From NCBI GenBank assembly GCA_030621805.1, contig JAUXGY010000109.1, positions 1 to 6,422 on the forward strand: 6,422 nucleotides of DNA, in the 5' to 3' direction. Positions 1 to 6,274 of this stretch are shown here, piece by piece (the stretch's first letter is position 1; each line of letters starts with the position of its first letter). Under the pieces are notes generated by a model, which had not been told where the DNA came from, ran no database searches, and saw only the letters and a program-made list of their open reading frames with translations. The position numbers and the translations under genes are program-made. Source of the stretch: Kiritimatiellales bacterium (lineage in GTDB: Bacteria > Verrucomicrobiota > Kiritimatiellia > Kiritimatiellales > Pontiellaceae).

Positions 1-1275
1 GTGCTGCCAGAATTCGGGATAGGAGGTGTCGACGCAACCAGTGTTTTCAATCGTGAGCACCCCATCGCTGAAGCTGTTCAGAATCGCTATCGACATGGCG
101 ATGCGGTGGTCGCCGTGGCTGTCGATGGAGACGTCGGGCGTTTTTAGGTTCGTCGGCCCCGTTACAATCATGCCGTCGTCCTTTTCATCGACTTCAACGC
201 CAAAGAGCTGGAGGTTTTTCACGACTTCCGCAATGCGATCGGATTCCTTGACGCGTAGCTCGGCGGCATCGCGAATTTCGGTCTGCCCTTCGGCCAGTGC
301 GGCGGCCACGGCAATGACCGGTAGCTCATCGATCAGGTTGGGAATTTCGTCGCCTTCGATCACGGTTCCCTTCAATTGCGCACCACGCACCTTGATGGTT
401 CCGTAGGGGTCGCCCTGCTCTTCCGACACAATCACTTCAATATCCGCGCCCATGCGGCGCATGACATCAAGCAACGCGGTGCGGCGCGGATTGAGGCCGA
501 CGTTTTCGAGCAGCAGCTCGGCGCCGGGACGGGCGGCGATGGCGACGATCCAAAAGGCGGCGGAAGAAAAGTCGCCCGGCACCACAAAGTCGCGCGCGTT
601 ATATTTCGGCCCGGCCGGTCCGTAGCCCTTGATCGAAATTTCCAGCCCATTGATTTCGATGGGAATATCCAAGGCCTGAAATAACTTTTCGGTGTGGTCG
701 CGCGTCGGGCGCGGTTCGATGACGGTGGTTTTGCCTTCGGCGAAGAGCCCGGCGAGCAGAACGCACGACTTCACCTGCGCCGACGCCATGGGCAGGAGGT
801 AGCCGGTGCCCTTCAGCTTTCCGCCAGCAATCACCATCGGCAGTGTGCCGCGCTTTCCGGTTAGGCCAATATGCGCGCCCATGAGTTCGAGCGGTTGGCG
901 AATGCGCCCCATTGGGCGCGATGAAAGGGACTCATCACCCACCATGGTTACTTCAACGCCCGCACCGGCCACGAGTCCGGCCAGCAGGCGTGTGCCGGTT
1001 CCGGAGTTACCCATATCGAGTGGCTCATCCGGTTGCTGAAGTTTTCCGGCCACGCCGGTAATGTATAGCGCATCATCGCGGAACTCCGCTTTGGCGCCCA
1101 TCTGCTCCATGGCCGAAAGCGTACTGCGAGCATCCTCGCCATTTAAATATCCGGTTACTTTCGAGGTGCCCTTGGCTAACGAGGCAAGCATGGCTACACG
1201 TTGGGAAATGCTTTTGTCGCCCGGCACTGCTACGGTGCCTCCGAGCTTTGCTGGAAATACTGTTTTTTGTTTCAT
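1..1275 (-). CDS. aroA: EPSP synthase (3-phosphoshikimate 1-carboxyvinyltransferase), 3' end cut by window edge
   Basis: This enzyme transfers the enolpyruvyl group of PEP to shikimate-3-phosphate, the sixth step of the cytoplasmic shikimate pathway. The frame is open for 425 codons to base 1. Visible motifs in order are VPGDKSIS at residues 17-24 (K21 in the substrate site), GNSGTGTR at 89-96, SLSSRPM followed by an Arg, SAQVKS at 165-170, TRDHTE at 191-196, IDELP at 315-319 (D316 catalytic), RVKESDR at 341-347 (K343, E344), GDHRIAM at 388-394 and CVDTSYPEF at 414-422. The family is about 425-445 residues long, so only the last few codons are missing. The Gly of the GNSGT loop is kept, unlike the Ala seen there in CP4-type glyphosate-insensitive enzymes. 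RDHTE, GDKS and SAQVK do resemble the CP4/Bacillus-like branch. The usual SISHR reads SISQR here. The start lies 12 bp after the ftsZ stop, in the same frame, and has no purine-rich ribosome site, so coupling to ftsZ translation is likely (inference). Confidence 0.96.
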   Translation of the reverse strand, partial: MKQKTVFPAKLGGTVAVPGDKSISQRVAMLASLAKGTSKVTGYLNGEDARSTLSAMEQMGAKAEFRDDALYITGVAGKLQQPDEPLDMGNSGTGTRLLAGLVAGAGVEVTMVGDESLSSRPMGRIRQPLELMGAHIGLTGKRGTLPMVIAGGKLKGTGYLLPMASAQVKSCVLLAGLFAEGKTTVIEPRPTRDHTEKLFQALDIPIEINGLEISIKGYGPAGPKYNARDFVVPGDFSSAAFWIVAIAARPGAELLLENVGLNPRRTALLDVMRRMGADIEVIVSEEQGDPYGTIKVRGAQLKGTVIEGDEIPNLIDELPVIAVAAALAEGQTEIRDAAELRVKESDRIAEVVKNLQLFGVEVDEKDDGMIVTGPTNLKTPDVSIDSHGDHRIAMSIAILNSFSDGVLTIENTGCVDTSYPEFWQH

Positions 1276-1287
1276 GATAAAAAAGGA

Positions 1288-2424
1288 TTAGCGAGGCAGT
1301 TTAATGTCGCGGCGGATATAGGTGGGAACATCGAGATCTTGATTGTCGAGGATAGTTGGATCAACATGGGTAAAGCGTCCTTTGCCGGCCGTTTCGAGCG
1401 GAAGTTGGCCCTGCTCGGCGGATAACTGACGGTTGAAGGTAAAGCCCATCTGCCGACCCGCATCATCCACCAACGGCTCTTTCCACTGCTCGGCAATAAG
1501 CACAATGGCCGTCAGGCGGTTTTCAAAAGCGGGATCGATCATGACTCCAAAATTTACCCAGGTATCGGTCGGAATTTTTTCCTGAACCTGATTCATCACG
1601 GTTTCGATTTCGCTCAATTTTAGATTCGGCCCGCCGACCAATCCCACGATCAGGCCAGATGCAATTTCAAGCACCTTCCCCTTTTTGAGCAGACGGTGGG
1701 AGAGGATTCCCTTGGCCACGGCATCGCCCCGCCCCACTCCATCGGCATCGGCACTAGCAAAATGGCAAAAGCCGTCGCAGTTGCGCAGCATGATTTGCAG
1801 GCAGGCAAAATCGAGGCCGTATATTCCGTTTTGGGAGAGCATCCGCCAGAGCGCAAACACAGCATCCTGCATCACCTCCTGACTACGGGAAAATACCTGT
1901 TCGGCGGGTAGTTCGCTATCGGCGCGGTCCACCAGCGTTTCGTTAGGAATGCGGATGATGGCATCGGCATGCGTCCGTAACTTCTTAAGCGCTCCCTCGG
2001 CCTTGGAAGCTACGGGTTTCCCTTCGAAGGCAAACGGCATGGTAACCATGCAAAGAATCAATGTTCCAGCTTCGCGCGCAATACGGGTGATCACCGGCAA
2101 CGCCCCCGATCCAGTTCCGCCACCAAGACCGGCAATCACAACCAACAGGTCGGCTTGGCGCAATTGGTTCCGAATATTTGAGGAATCTTTCTCGATCGAC
2201 TGGCGACCGAGTTCAACGTCCCCGCCAGCACTAAAGCCATTGGTAACGGCCGACCCCACGTGGATGATTTTTTCCATACCGCACGCCTCGAGTACCTTCT
2301 TGTCGGTATCGATCACCACGGCATCGAGGGTGGGGTTCTGGCGGCACATGTGCGCAACCGCCTGCACGCCGCTACTGCCAACACCGAGGATCAGAATTCG
2401 TGGGGCGGAGGGTGGATTAGTCAT
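1288..2424 (-). CDS. ftsZ: Cell division protein FtsZ (tubulin-like GTPase), divergent nucleotide and T7-loop residues
   Basis: FtsZ polymerises at midcell to form the Z-ring that organises the divisome. The 378-residue protein starts at the ATG inside the ftsA end. This choice is fixed by a GGGGAGG ribosome site 5 bases upstream and by the short N-terminus before the first beta strand (RILILGVG). The tubulin signature GLGGGTGSG is at residues 99-107, TxGxxAG at 61-67, FAFEG at 131-135 and IPNE at 159-162. A C-terminal peptide DLDVPTYIRR at 363-372 matches the conserved FtsA/ZipA-binding tail (compare DIPAFLRK in E. coli) after a short linker. Departures from E. coli by my eye alignment are: the glycine-rich T1 loop reads GVGSSGVQ (two Gly to Ser, N24 to Gln21), R142 to Val138, N187 to Gln182, and in the T7 loop N207 to Gly203 and D212 to Cys208, with D209 kept as Asp205. 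The identity is secure from gene order and tail; whether GTPase activity is normal is open. Confidence 0.95.
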   Translation of the reverse strand: MTNPPSAPRILILGVGSSGVQAVAHMCRQNPTLDAVVIDTDKKVLEACGMEKIIHVGSAVTNGFSAGGDVELGRQSIEKDSSNIRNQLRQADLLVVIAGLGGGTGSGALPVITRIAREAGTLILCMVTMPFAFEGKPVASKAEGALKKLRTHADAIIRIPNETLVDRADSELPAEQVFSRSQEVMQDAVFALWRMLSQNGIYGLDFACLQIMLRNCDGFCHFASADADGVGRGDAVAKGILSHRLLKKGKVLEIASGLIVGLVGGPNLKLSEIETVMNQVQEKIPTDTWVNFGVMIDPAFENRLTAIVLIAEQWKEPLVDDAGRQMGFTFNRQLSAEQGQLPLETAGKGRFTHVDPTILDNQDLDVPTYIRRDIKLPR

Positions 2425-3640
2425 GTGGGCCTCCCCATAGCAACGTGAGCAGTTTTTTTCTGACCGATGTTTTTTCCTCGGGCTTCCGGAGTGAGGCGGC
2501 ATAACGAATGCACCCGACATGTGCGGCATAGCGAGGCGCATCCTTGGCTGAAGGTAGTCCGTGCACATCAAACGGTTTCCCGTGCGAGCACGGAACATTG
2601 AAAACCTTTTGGCCAAGGTCGCGCACCCCGTTGAGAAATGCGCCGCCACCGGTCAGCAGCACGCCGGCGCTTAGCGGAAGGTTCGGACAACGCTGATCGA
2701 TGTGGTCCTTGACCAGCATCAGAATCTCTTCCATACGGGCGTTAATGATGGTGTTGAGCGTCACCGCCCGTACCATTTTACCCGGAAATCCCTGTTGCGC
2801 GGGGATTGAAATATTATGATCGCGCTCCATCAGGTTGGTGAGTGCACTCCCCTCTTTAACTTTCACATATTCCGCCTGACTGGATGGAATCTTAAGCCCC
2901 ACCGCAATATCGTTGGTGATGTGCTCCCCTCCCACGGAAAAGGAACCGGAAGCCTGTATGAATCCATCATGATACAACGCAAAGTCCGTGGTACCGCCGC
3001 CCATATCGACCACCAGAACGCCGGCCTTTTTCTGCTCGTCGTTCACAACGGCCAGCGCAGAGCAAAGCCCGCTAAATACAGCATCGGAACAATGGATCGG
3101 CGCGTCGTCGACAATTTTCCGGAAGTTGTCGACCGTGCTGCGCTTGCCGTGGATGGTCAGCATGTCCAAGCGCAACTCCTCGCCCGCCATGCCGAGCGGA
3201 CTGGTGACATCCATCACGTCGTCGACCTGGAAATATTGATGTAGAGTGTGTAGCTTGATCCGGTTTTCGGGCAGGGCCACGCGGCGCGCTATCTCAACAA
3301 TTTCAGTAACATCCTCTTCCGAGATTTCGGATAACTGGTTCTCTTCGGGATCGACCAATCGGAGAATCCCCGTACTCGTTTTACTTGCGGCTCCTCCCCC
3401 AGAAGTGACGAGATAGACGGAGTGAATACTTTTCCGGAGGTTTCCCTCGGCCGCCTTGAGTGCGGCGCGCACACACGCGATGGCGTGGTCGCGATTAATG
3501 ATTTCGCCCTTGCGGATCCCGCGCGACTCAGCCTCCCCGATCCCCGTGACCGAAACGCTTCCGTCGCTCCGCAACTCGCCCACCATCACCCGGACGGTGC
3601 TGGTTCCAATCTCCAAAACTACGGTGGTTTCGATGGCCAT
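2417..3640 (-). CDS. ftsA: Cell division protein FtsA (actin-like FtsZ membrane anchor)
   Basis: FtsA binds ATP, polymerises on the inner membrane and tethers FtsZ through its C-terminal peptide. The 407-residue length is close to the 420 of E. coli. The phosphate-1 loop LEIGTSTV is at residues 9-16 (Glu here, as in E. coli FtsA). SRGIRKGEI is at 39-47, the FtsA-specific 1C domain spans roughly 82-165, phosphate-2 VDMGGGTTDF is at 211-220, and the adenosine motif LLTGGGAFLNG is at 328-338. The tail from about 391, SVRKKLLTLLWGG, can form a basic amphipathic helix, the membrane-targeting sequence expected at this end. The start ATG is preceded by AAGGA with a 4-base spacer. It follows ftsQ by 14 bp and overlaps ftsZ by 8 bp, the standard dcw order. 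Nothing looks broken or truncated. Confidence 0.96.
   Translation of the reverse strand: MAIETTVVLEIGTSTVRVMVGELRSDGSVSVTGIGEAESRGIRKGEIINRDHAIACVRAALKAAEGNLRKSIHSVYLVTSGGGAASKTSTGILRLVDPEENQLSEISEEDVTEIVEIARRVALPENRIKLHTLHQYFQVDDVMDVTSPLGMAGEELRLDMLTIHGKRSTVDNFRKIVDDAPIHCSDAVFSGLCSALAVVNDEQKKAGVLVVDMGGGTTDFALYHDGFIQASGSFSVGGEHITNDIAVGLKIPSSQAEYVKVKEGSALTNLMERDHNISIPAQQGFPGKMVRAVTLNTIINARMEEILMLVKDHIDQRCPNLPLSAGVLLTGGGAFLNGVRDLGQKVFNVPCSHGKPFDVHGLPSAKDAPRYAAHVGCIRYAASLRKPEEKTSVRKKLLTLLWGGPHD
2430..2436 (-). promoter_or_regulatory. Ribosome binding site of ftsZ inside the ftsA 3' end
   Basis: GGGGAGG on the minus strand lies 5 bases before the ftsZ ATG. It sits within the codons for Trp402-Gly403-Gly404 of FtsA. 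The ftsA stop TAA (2417-2419) lies inside the first codons of ftsZ, as ATGACTAA. A ribosome finishing ftsA is therefore positioned to restart on ftsZ, which points to translational coupling of the two partners. The strong match to the anti-Shine-Dalgarno also rejects the longer upstream start that the ftsZ frame would allow. Confidence 0.85.
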
Positions 3641-3654
3641 GCTTTCCTTAAAAA

Positions 3655-4500
3655 TTAATAAAAACTCACAGGCACCATGACCTGGTTTGAATCGACGGTG
3701 AGATCCACTTCCTTCACCCGTTTTCCCTTGCCCCTTTCAATCTTAATAAGGGTGGCAAGATACTGAAGTTTCGGCTTGGGCGAATAACGCGGCATGCGAA
3801 CGCGCACCCCGCCCGTCAGTTGCATAATAATATAGTCGGAATACCGGACATCCATGCTTTCAATCCGCACATAGGTGCGCAGATAGCCCATGCTATCGCA
3901 CAGCATAATAATCTCTAAAGCCTTCATCACATCCGGATGACCGGACTGCTTCCCAAGAACCAAGTTGGTATCCAACCCTTTGATCAGCGGTAATGATGTC
4001 GCGCTTTGGCGAGGTGGCATCACGTAGCCGTAGCGGTCCACCAAAAAGGGGTGTTTCCGACTCTTTACCCCAGAGATTCTGGCCACCGGCATGCGTTCCT
4101 TCACCGTCACGACCAACGTGTGCGGCAACTTGCGCTCAAGGCGGACCGACTCCACGACGGGAACACTCGAAAGTCGCTTCTCAATATCCGCAAAAGAGTC
4201 TTCGAACAGATTCATTCCCTCCGAAAGTTCGGTATACTCGCGGATCTGCTCTTCCTTCAATTTACCATCGCTGGAAACCACCAGATGCTGGATTTTAAAA
4301 CTCTTGTTTTGGGAAAAGAGCTGGCGTTCGATCCAATCAAAACCCTTCTTAATGCCAAAAAGAATTCCGCCGATAATCAGTAGTAGAAACACGAGGGTAA
4401 TCCCGCGCCGCACGAGGGAAGACGGGTCCGCCCCCTTGCGTTTCTTCGCTCTGACATATTGCGGTTTTGCCCGCTTCTTTGCCTTTTTCCGTGTGGCCAT
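3655..4500 (-). CDS. ftsQ: Cell division protein FtsQ/DivIB (POTRA-domain divisome protein)
   Basis: FtsQ is a bitopic inner-membrane protein that links the cytoplasmic ring to periplasmic septum synthesis through FtsB and FtsL. The 281-residue protein has a strongly basic cytoplasmic tail (residues 1-32, Lys/Arg rich). One hydrophobic segment follows at about 33-51 (ITLVFLLLIIGGILFGI). A POTRA domain spans about 68-137, with FKIQHLVVSSDGKLKEEQI at its start and LPHTLVVTVKERMPVA at its end. A beta domain with YGYVMPP and the final strands then reaches the C-terminal Tyr. The ATG at 4500 is preferred because it gives a normal short tail and has GAGG 9 bases upstream. An in-frame ATG at 4551 would add 17 residues without ribosome-site support and would run through the hairpin-bearing spacer. 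Family assignment rests on architecture plus position directly before ftsA, as FtsQ sequences are weakly conserved. Confidence 0.9.
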   Translation of the reverse strand: MATRKKAKKRAKPQYVRAKKRKGADPSSLVRRGITLVFLLLIIGGILFGIKKGFDWIERQLFSQNKSFKIQHLVVSSDGKLKEEQIREYTELSEGMNLFEDSFADIEKRLSSVPVVESVRLERKLPHTLVVTVKERMPVARISGVKSRKHPFLVDRYGYVMPPRQSATSLPLIKGLDTNLVLGKQSGHPDVMKALEIIMLCDSMGYLRTYVRIESMDVRYSDYIIMQLTGGVRVRMPRYSPKPKLQYLATLIKIERGKGKRVKEVDLTVDSNQVMVPVSFY

Positions 4501-4519
4501 TTCAATATACCTCGAACTG

Positions 4520-4536
4520 GTGGCCGCGGAGCCCAC
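4520..4536. repeat. Imperfect short palindrome in the argG-ftsQ spacer
   Basis: GTGGCC and GCCCAC flank a 5-base loop and pair with one internal mismatch. It lies about 25 bp from the better palindrome at 4562-4575, in the same 77-bp spacer and just ahead of the ftsQ ribosome site. It could be the second half of a paired REP-type element or a chance GC-rich hairpin; I cannot separate these by eye. It could lie close enough to the ftsQ start to affect translation if it folds in the mRNA. Confidence 0.3.
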
Positions 4537-4561
4537 ATGGCACTCGCGCAACCCTTTCAGA

Positions 4562-4581
4562 CCGGCTAAAGCCGGAACTAC
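4562..4581 (-). repeat. REP-like element: GTAG followed by a CCGGC/GCCGG palindrome
   Basis: On the minus strand the sequence reads GTAG, TT, then CCGGC-TTTA-GCCGG, a perfect 5-bp stem with a 4-base loop. A GTAG or GGAG tetranucleotide just 5' of a palindrome is the known layout of REP sequences recognised by RAYT (TnpA-REP) transposases. The TAG of this GTAG is the stop codon of argG. No T-run follows, so it does not look like an intrinsic terminator. No second copy is seen in this window, so calling it a dispersed repeat is inference from form alone. Confidence 0.5.
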
Positions 4582-5783
4582 ATACTTGTTTTCTTCATCG
4601 TGGCACCGACGCGCAGGCGCAGGGCGTTGATCTTAATGAAGCCGGTGGCATCGGACTGATCGTATCCCCCCGCCTCGTCGAAGCTGACGAGTTCGGGACT
4701 GTAAAGCGAATACGGCGAGCGCCGCCCGCAAACATGCACCGCGCCCTTGAAAAGCTTGAGGCGGACATCGCCGGTGGCGGTTTCCTGACTCTGGGTAATG
4801 GCGGCCTGAAGCATTTCGCGTTCGGGAGCAAACCAGTAGCCGTTGTAAACAAGCTCGGCATATTTGGGAATGAGCGAGTCGCGCAGATGCATGACTTCGC
4901 GATCCATCGTGATCGATTCAATTGCACGGTGCGCATGGTGCAGAATGGTTCCGCCGGGCGTTTCATAAACGCCGCGGTCTTTCATGCCGGTGTAGCGATT
5001 TTCGACGATGTCGATCCGGCCCACAGCATGCTCGCAACCCAGCGCATTCAATTTCTTCAGCAAGGCCGCAGGAGTAAGCTTTTCGCCATTGACGGCCACC
5101 GGAATTCCTTTTTCAAAACTCACTTCAATGGTTTCGGGTTCGTCGGCGGCCTGACTGAGCGGCTTGGTCATACACCACATATTTTCATCGGGCTCATTCC
5201 AAGGATCTTCCAGAATTCCGCCTTCAAAACTAATGTGCAGCATATTGCGATCCATGCTGTAGGGCTTGGATGCGGAAACGGAGGTTGGGATACCGCGTTC
5301 TTCCAGATATTGAATCATGTCGGGGCGACCTTCAAACGGGAAGTCTTCGGGCATGCGCCACGGGGCAATCACTTTCACATCGGGTTTGAGGGCGTAGGCG
5401 GTCAATTCGAAGCGAACCTGATCGTTGCCTTTTCCGGTTGCGCCATGACAGATGGCTTCCGCGCCTTCGTCGATGGCGATGTCGATCATGCGCTTGGCAA
5501 TCAGCGGGCGGGCGATGGAGGTACCGAGCAGGTAGGTGCCTTCGTAGATGGCATTGGCCTGCATGATCGGATAGATGTAGTCGGCGGCAAACTCTTCCTC
5601 GACATTGTCGACATAGCACTTGACCGCGCCGTGTTTCAGCGCTTTTTCCTCAAGGCCATCGAGTTCCTCTTCCTGCCCCACGTTTGCGCAGTAGCAGATG
5701 ACTTCGGCATTATATTTTTCCTGAAGCCAGGTTAATAGTACGGTGGTATCGAGACCCCCGGAATAGGCTAGTACAACTTTCAT
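4578..5783 (-). CDS. argG: Argininosuccinate synthase
   Basis: This enzyme joins citrulline and aspartate with ATP to form argininosuccinate, the penultimate step of arginine synthesis in the cytoplasm. The 401-residue protein matches the usual length of about 400. The N-type ATP pyrophosphatase P-loop AYSGGLDT is at residues 6-13, YEGTYLLGTSIARPLIAK at 80-97, HGATGKGNDQVRFE at 113-126, WNEPDE at 195-200, GRIDIVENRYTGMKDRGVYE at 255-274, and YDQSDATGFIKINALRLR at 374-391. The start is set by the canonical MKVVLAYSGG opening and by GAGAGGA 7 bases upstream. A longer frame reaching to 5954 overlaps the upstream gene and is not conserved. It begins 20 bp after the pRiA4b-like gene on the same strand, so a shared transcript is possible. 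It ends in ATG-TAG, with the stop forming part of the REP-like GTAG. Confidence 0.97.
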   Translation of the reverse strand: MKVVLAYSGGLDTTVLLTWLQEKYNAEVICYCANVGQEEELDGLEEKALKHGAVKCYVDNVEEEFAADYIYPIMQANAIYEGTYLLGTSIARPLIAKRMIDIAIDEGAEAICHGATGKGNDQVRFELTAYALKPDVKVIAPWRMPEDFPFEGRPDMIQYLEERGIPTSVSASKPYSMDRNMLHISFEGGILEDPWNEPDENMWCMTKPLSQAADEPETIEVSFEKGIPVAVNGEKLTPAALLKKLNALGCEHAVGRIDIVENRYTGMKDRGVYETPGGTILHHAHRAIESITMDREVMHLRDSLIPKYAELVYNGYWFAPEREMLQAAITQSQETATGDVRLKLFKGAVHVCGRRSPYSLYSPELVSFDEAGGYDQSDATGFIKINALRLRVGATMKKTSM

Positions 5784-5803
5784 GATAGGATCCTCTCTTC
5801 TGG

Positions 5804-6274
5804 TTAAAAATAGTGTTTCAGACGGGCGTTGGCCTCGGCGAGGTCGAAGGCTTCGGGATCGCCGATCTGTTCTTTGTAGTGTTTGATGGTTTCCATGTCG
5901 CAGAAAGAATCGTCTTCCTCCAGAATAGAATAGTATCCCCACAACCCACCGCAATCCTCCGGCGGGCAGGCGCGTTTGCCGCCGGTGCAGCGGGGCAAAG
6001 GGATCGAGCCGTCGTCGGCGAGGATCTTCTCGACAACGAGCTTGTGATTCCAGCCATCGCCGAAATCATACTCGTAGACCAGCGAGTCCTTCGGTTTTCT
6101 GAGAAGCTGCGACAGGGCGTACTTGCTTTCATCTCGGGTCTCCGACCCGAAACCCCCGCCGAACGCGTCGTCGCGAACGCCATAGTCCATCCCCCCCGAG
6201 GTGAACATGTGCAGGTGCTCGTTCTCCCATCCCATCACCGCCTGAAGCACGTCGTGGAGGGCGGCGAGCCTCAT
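5804..6274 (-). pseudogene. Plasmid pRiA4b ORF-3-like family protein, N-terminal part missing
   Basis: The frame encodes 156 residues with the clear hallmarks of the pRiA4b ORF-3-like family (Pfam PF07929 as I recall it). These are LHDVLQAVMGWENEHLHMF at residues 6-24, YEYDFGDGWNHKLVVE at 67-82, and PRCTGGKRACPPEDCGG at 94-110 (C96, C103, C108). GYYSILEE and a closing GDPEAFDLAEANARL follow. Family members normally begin 25-35 residues earlier with a strand ending in PPIWRR-VP. Here the frame opens at an ATG right where that segment should end, with an in-frame TGA 12 bases upstream of it and no ribosome site. I therefore call it a 5'-truncated or frameshifted copy, though a shortened functional protein cannot be excluded. 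The molecular function of the family is not established; members are often found on plasmids and with IS elements. The intact body and the 20-bp distance to argG suggest loss was recent. Confidence 0.7.

Noticed and set aside
1276..1320. T-run before aroA as a terminator for ftsZ
   Set aside because: The only stem upstream is about 4 bp with a 12-base loop, too weak for a terminator; a short gap to aroA favours co-transcription.
1949..2440. Plus-strand open frame of 163 codons over ftsZ
   Set aside because: It is antisense to conserved FtsZ motifs and has a low-complexity peptide without family features.
2425..2649. Longer ftsZ start giving 75 extra residues
   Set aside because: It would overlap ftsA deeply and has no FtsZ-like character; the ATG at 2424 has a strong ribosome site and correct N-terminal position.
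3611..3613. Glu instead of Asp in the FtsA phosphate-1 loop (LEIGTS)
   Set aside because: E. coli FtsA also has LEIGT at this place, so this is normal for the family and not a lost catalytic residue.
4562..4575. Hairpin after argG as an intrinsic terminator
   Set aside because: The stem is only 5 bp and no T-run follows on the transcribed strand, so it does not fit a Rho-independent terminator.
4467..5735. Long plus-strand open frame (422 codons) across argG and ftsQ
   Set aside because: It lies antisense to the fully conserved ArgG frame, and its peptide shows no recognisable domain; it is a shadow caused by codon bias.
5784..5954. Longer argG start giving 57 extra residues
   Set aside because: The extension is read through the upstream pRiA4b-like gene, is Arg-rich and non-conserved. 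The start at 5783 has a ribosome site and the canonical N-terminus.
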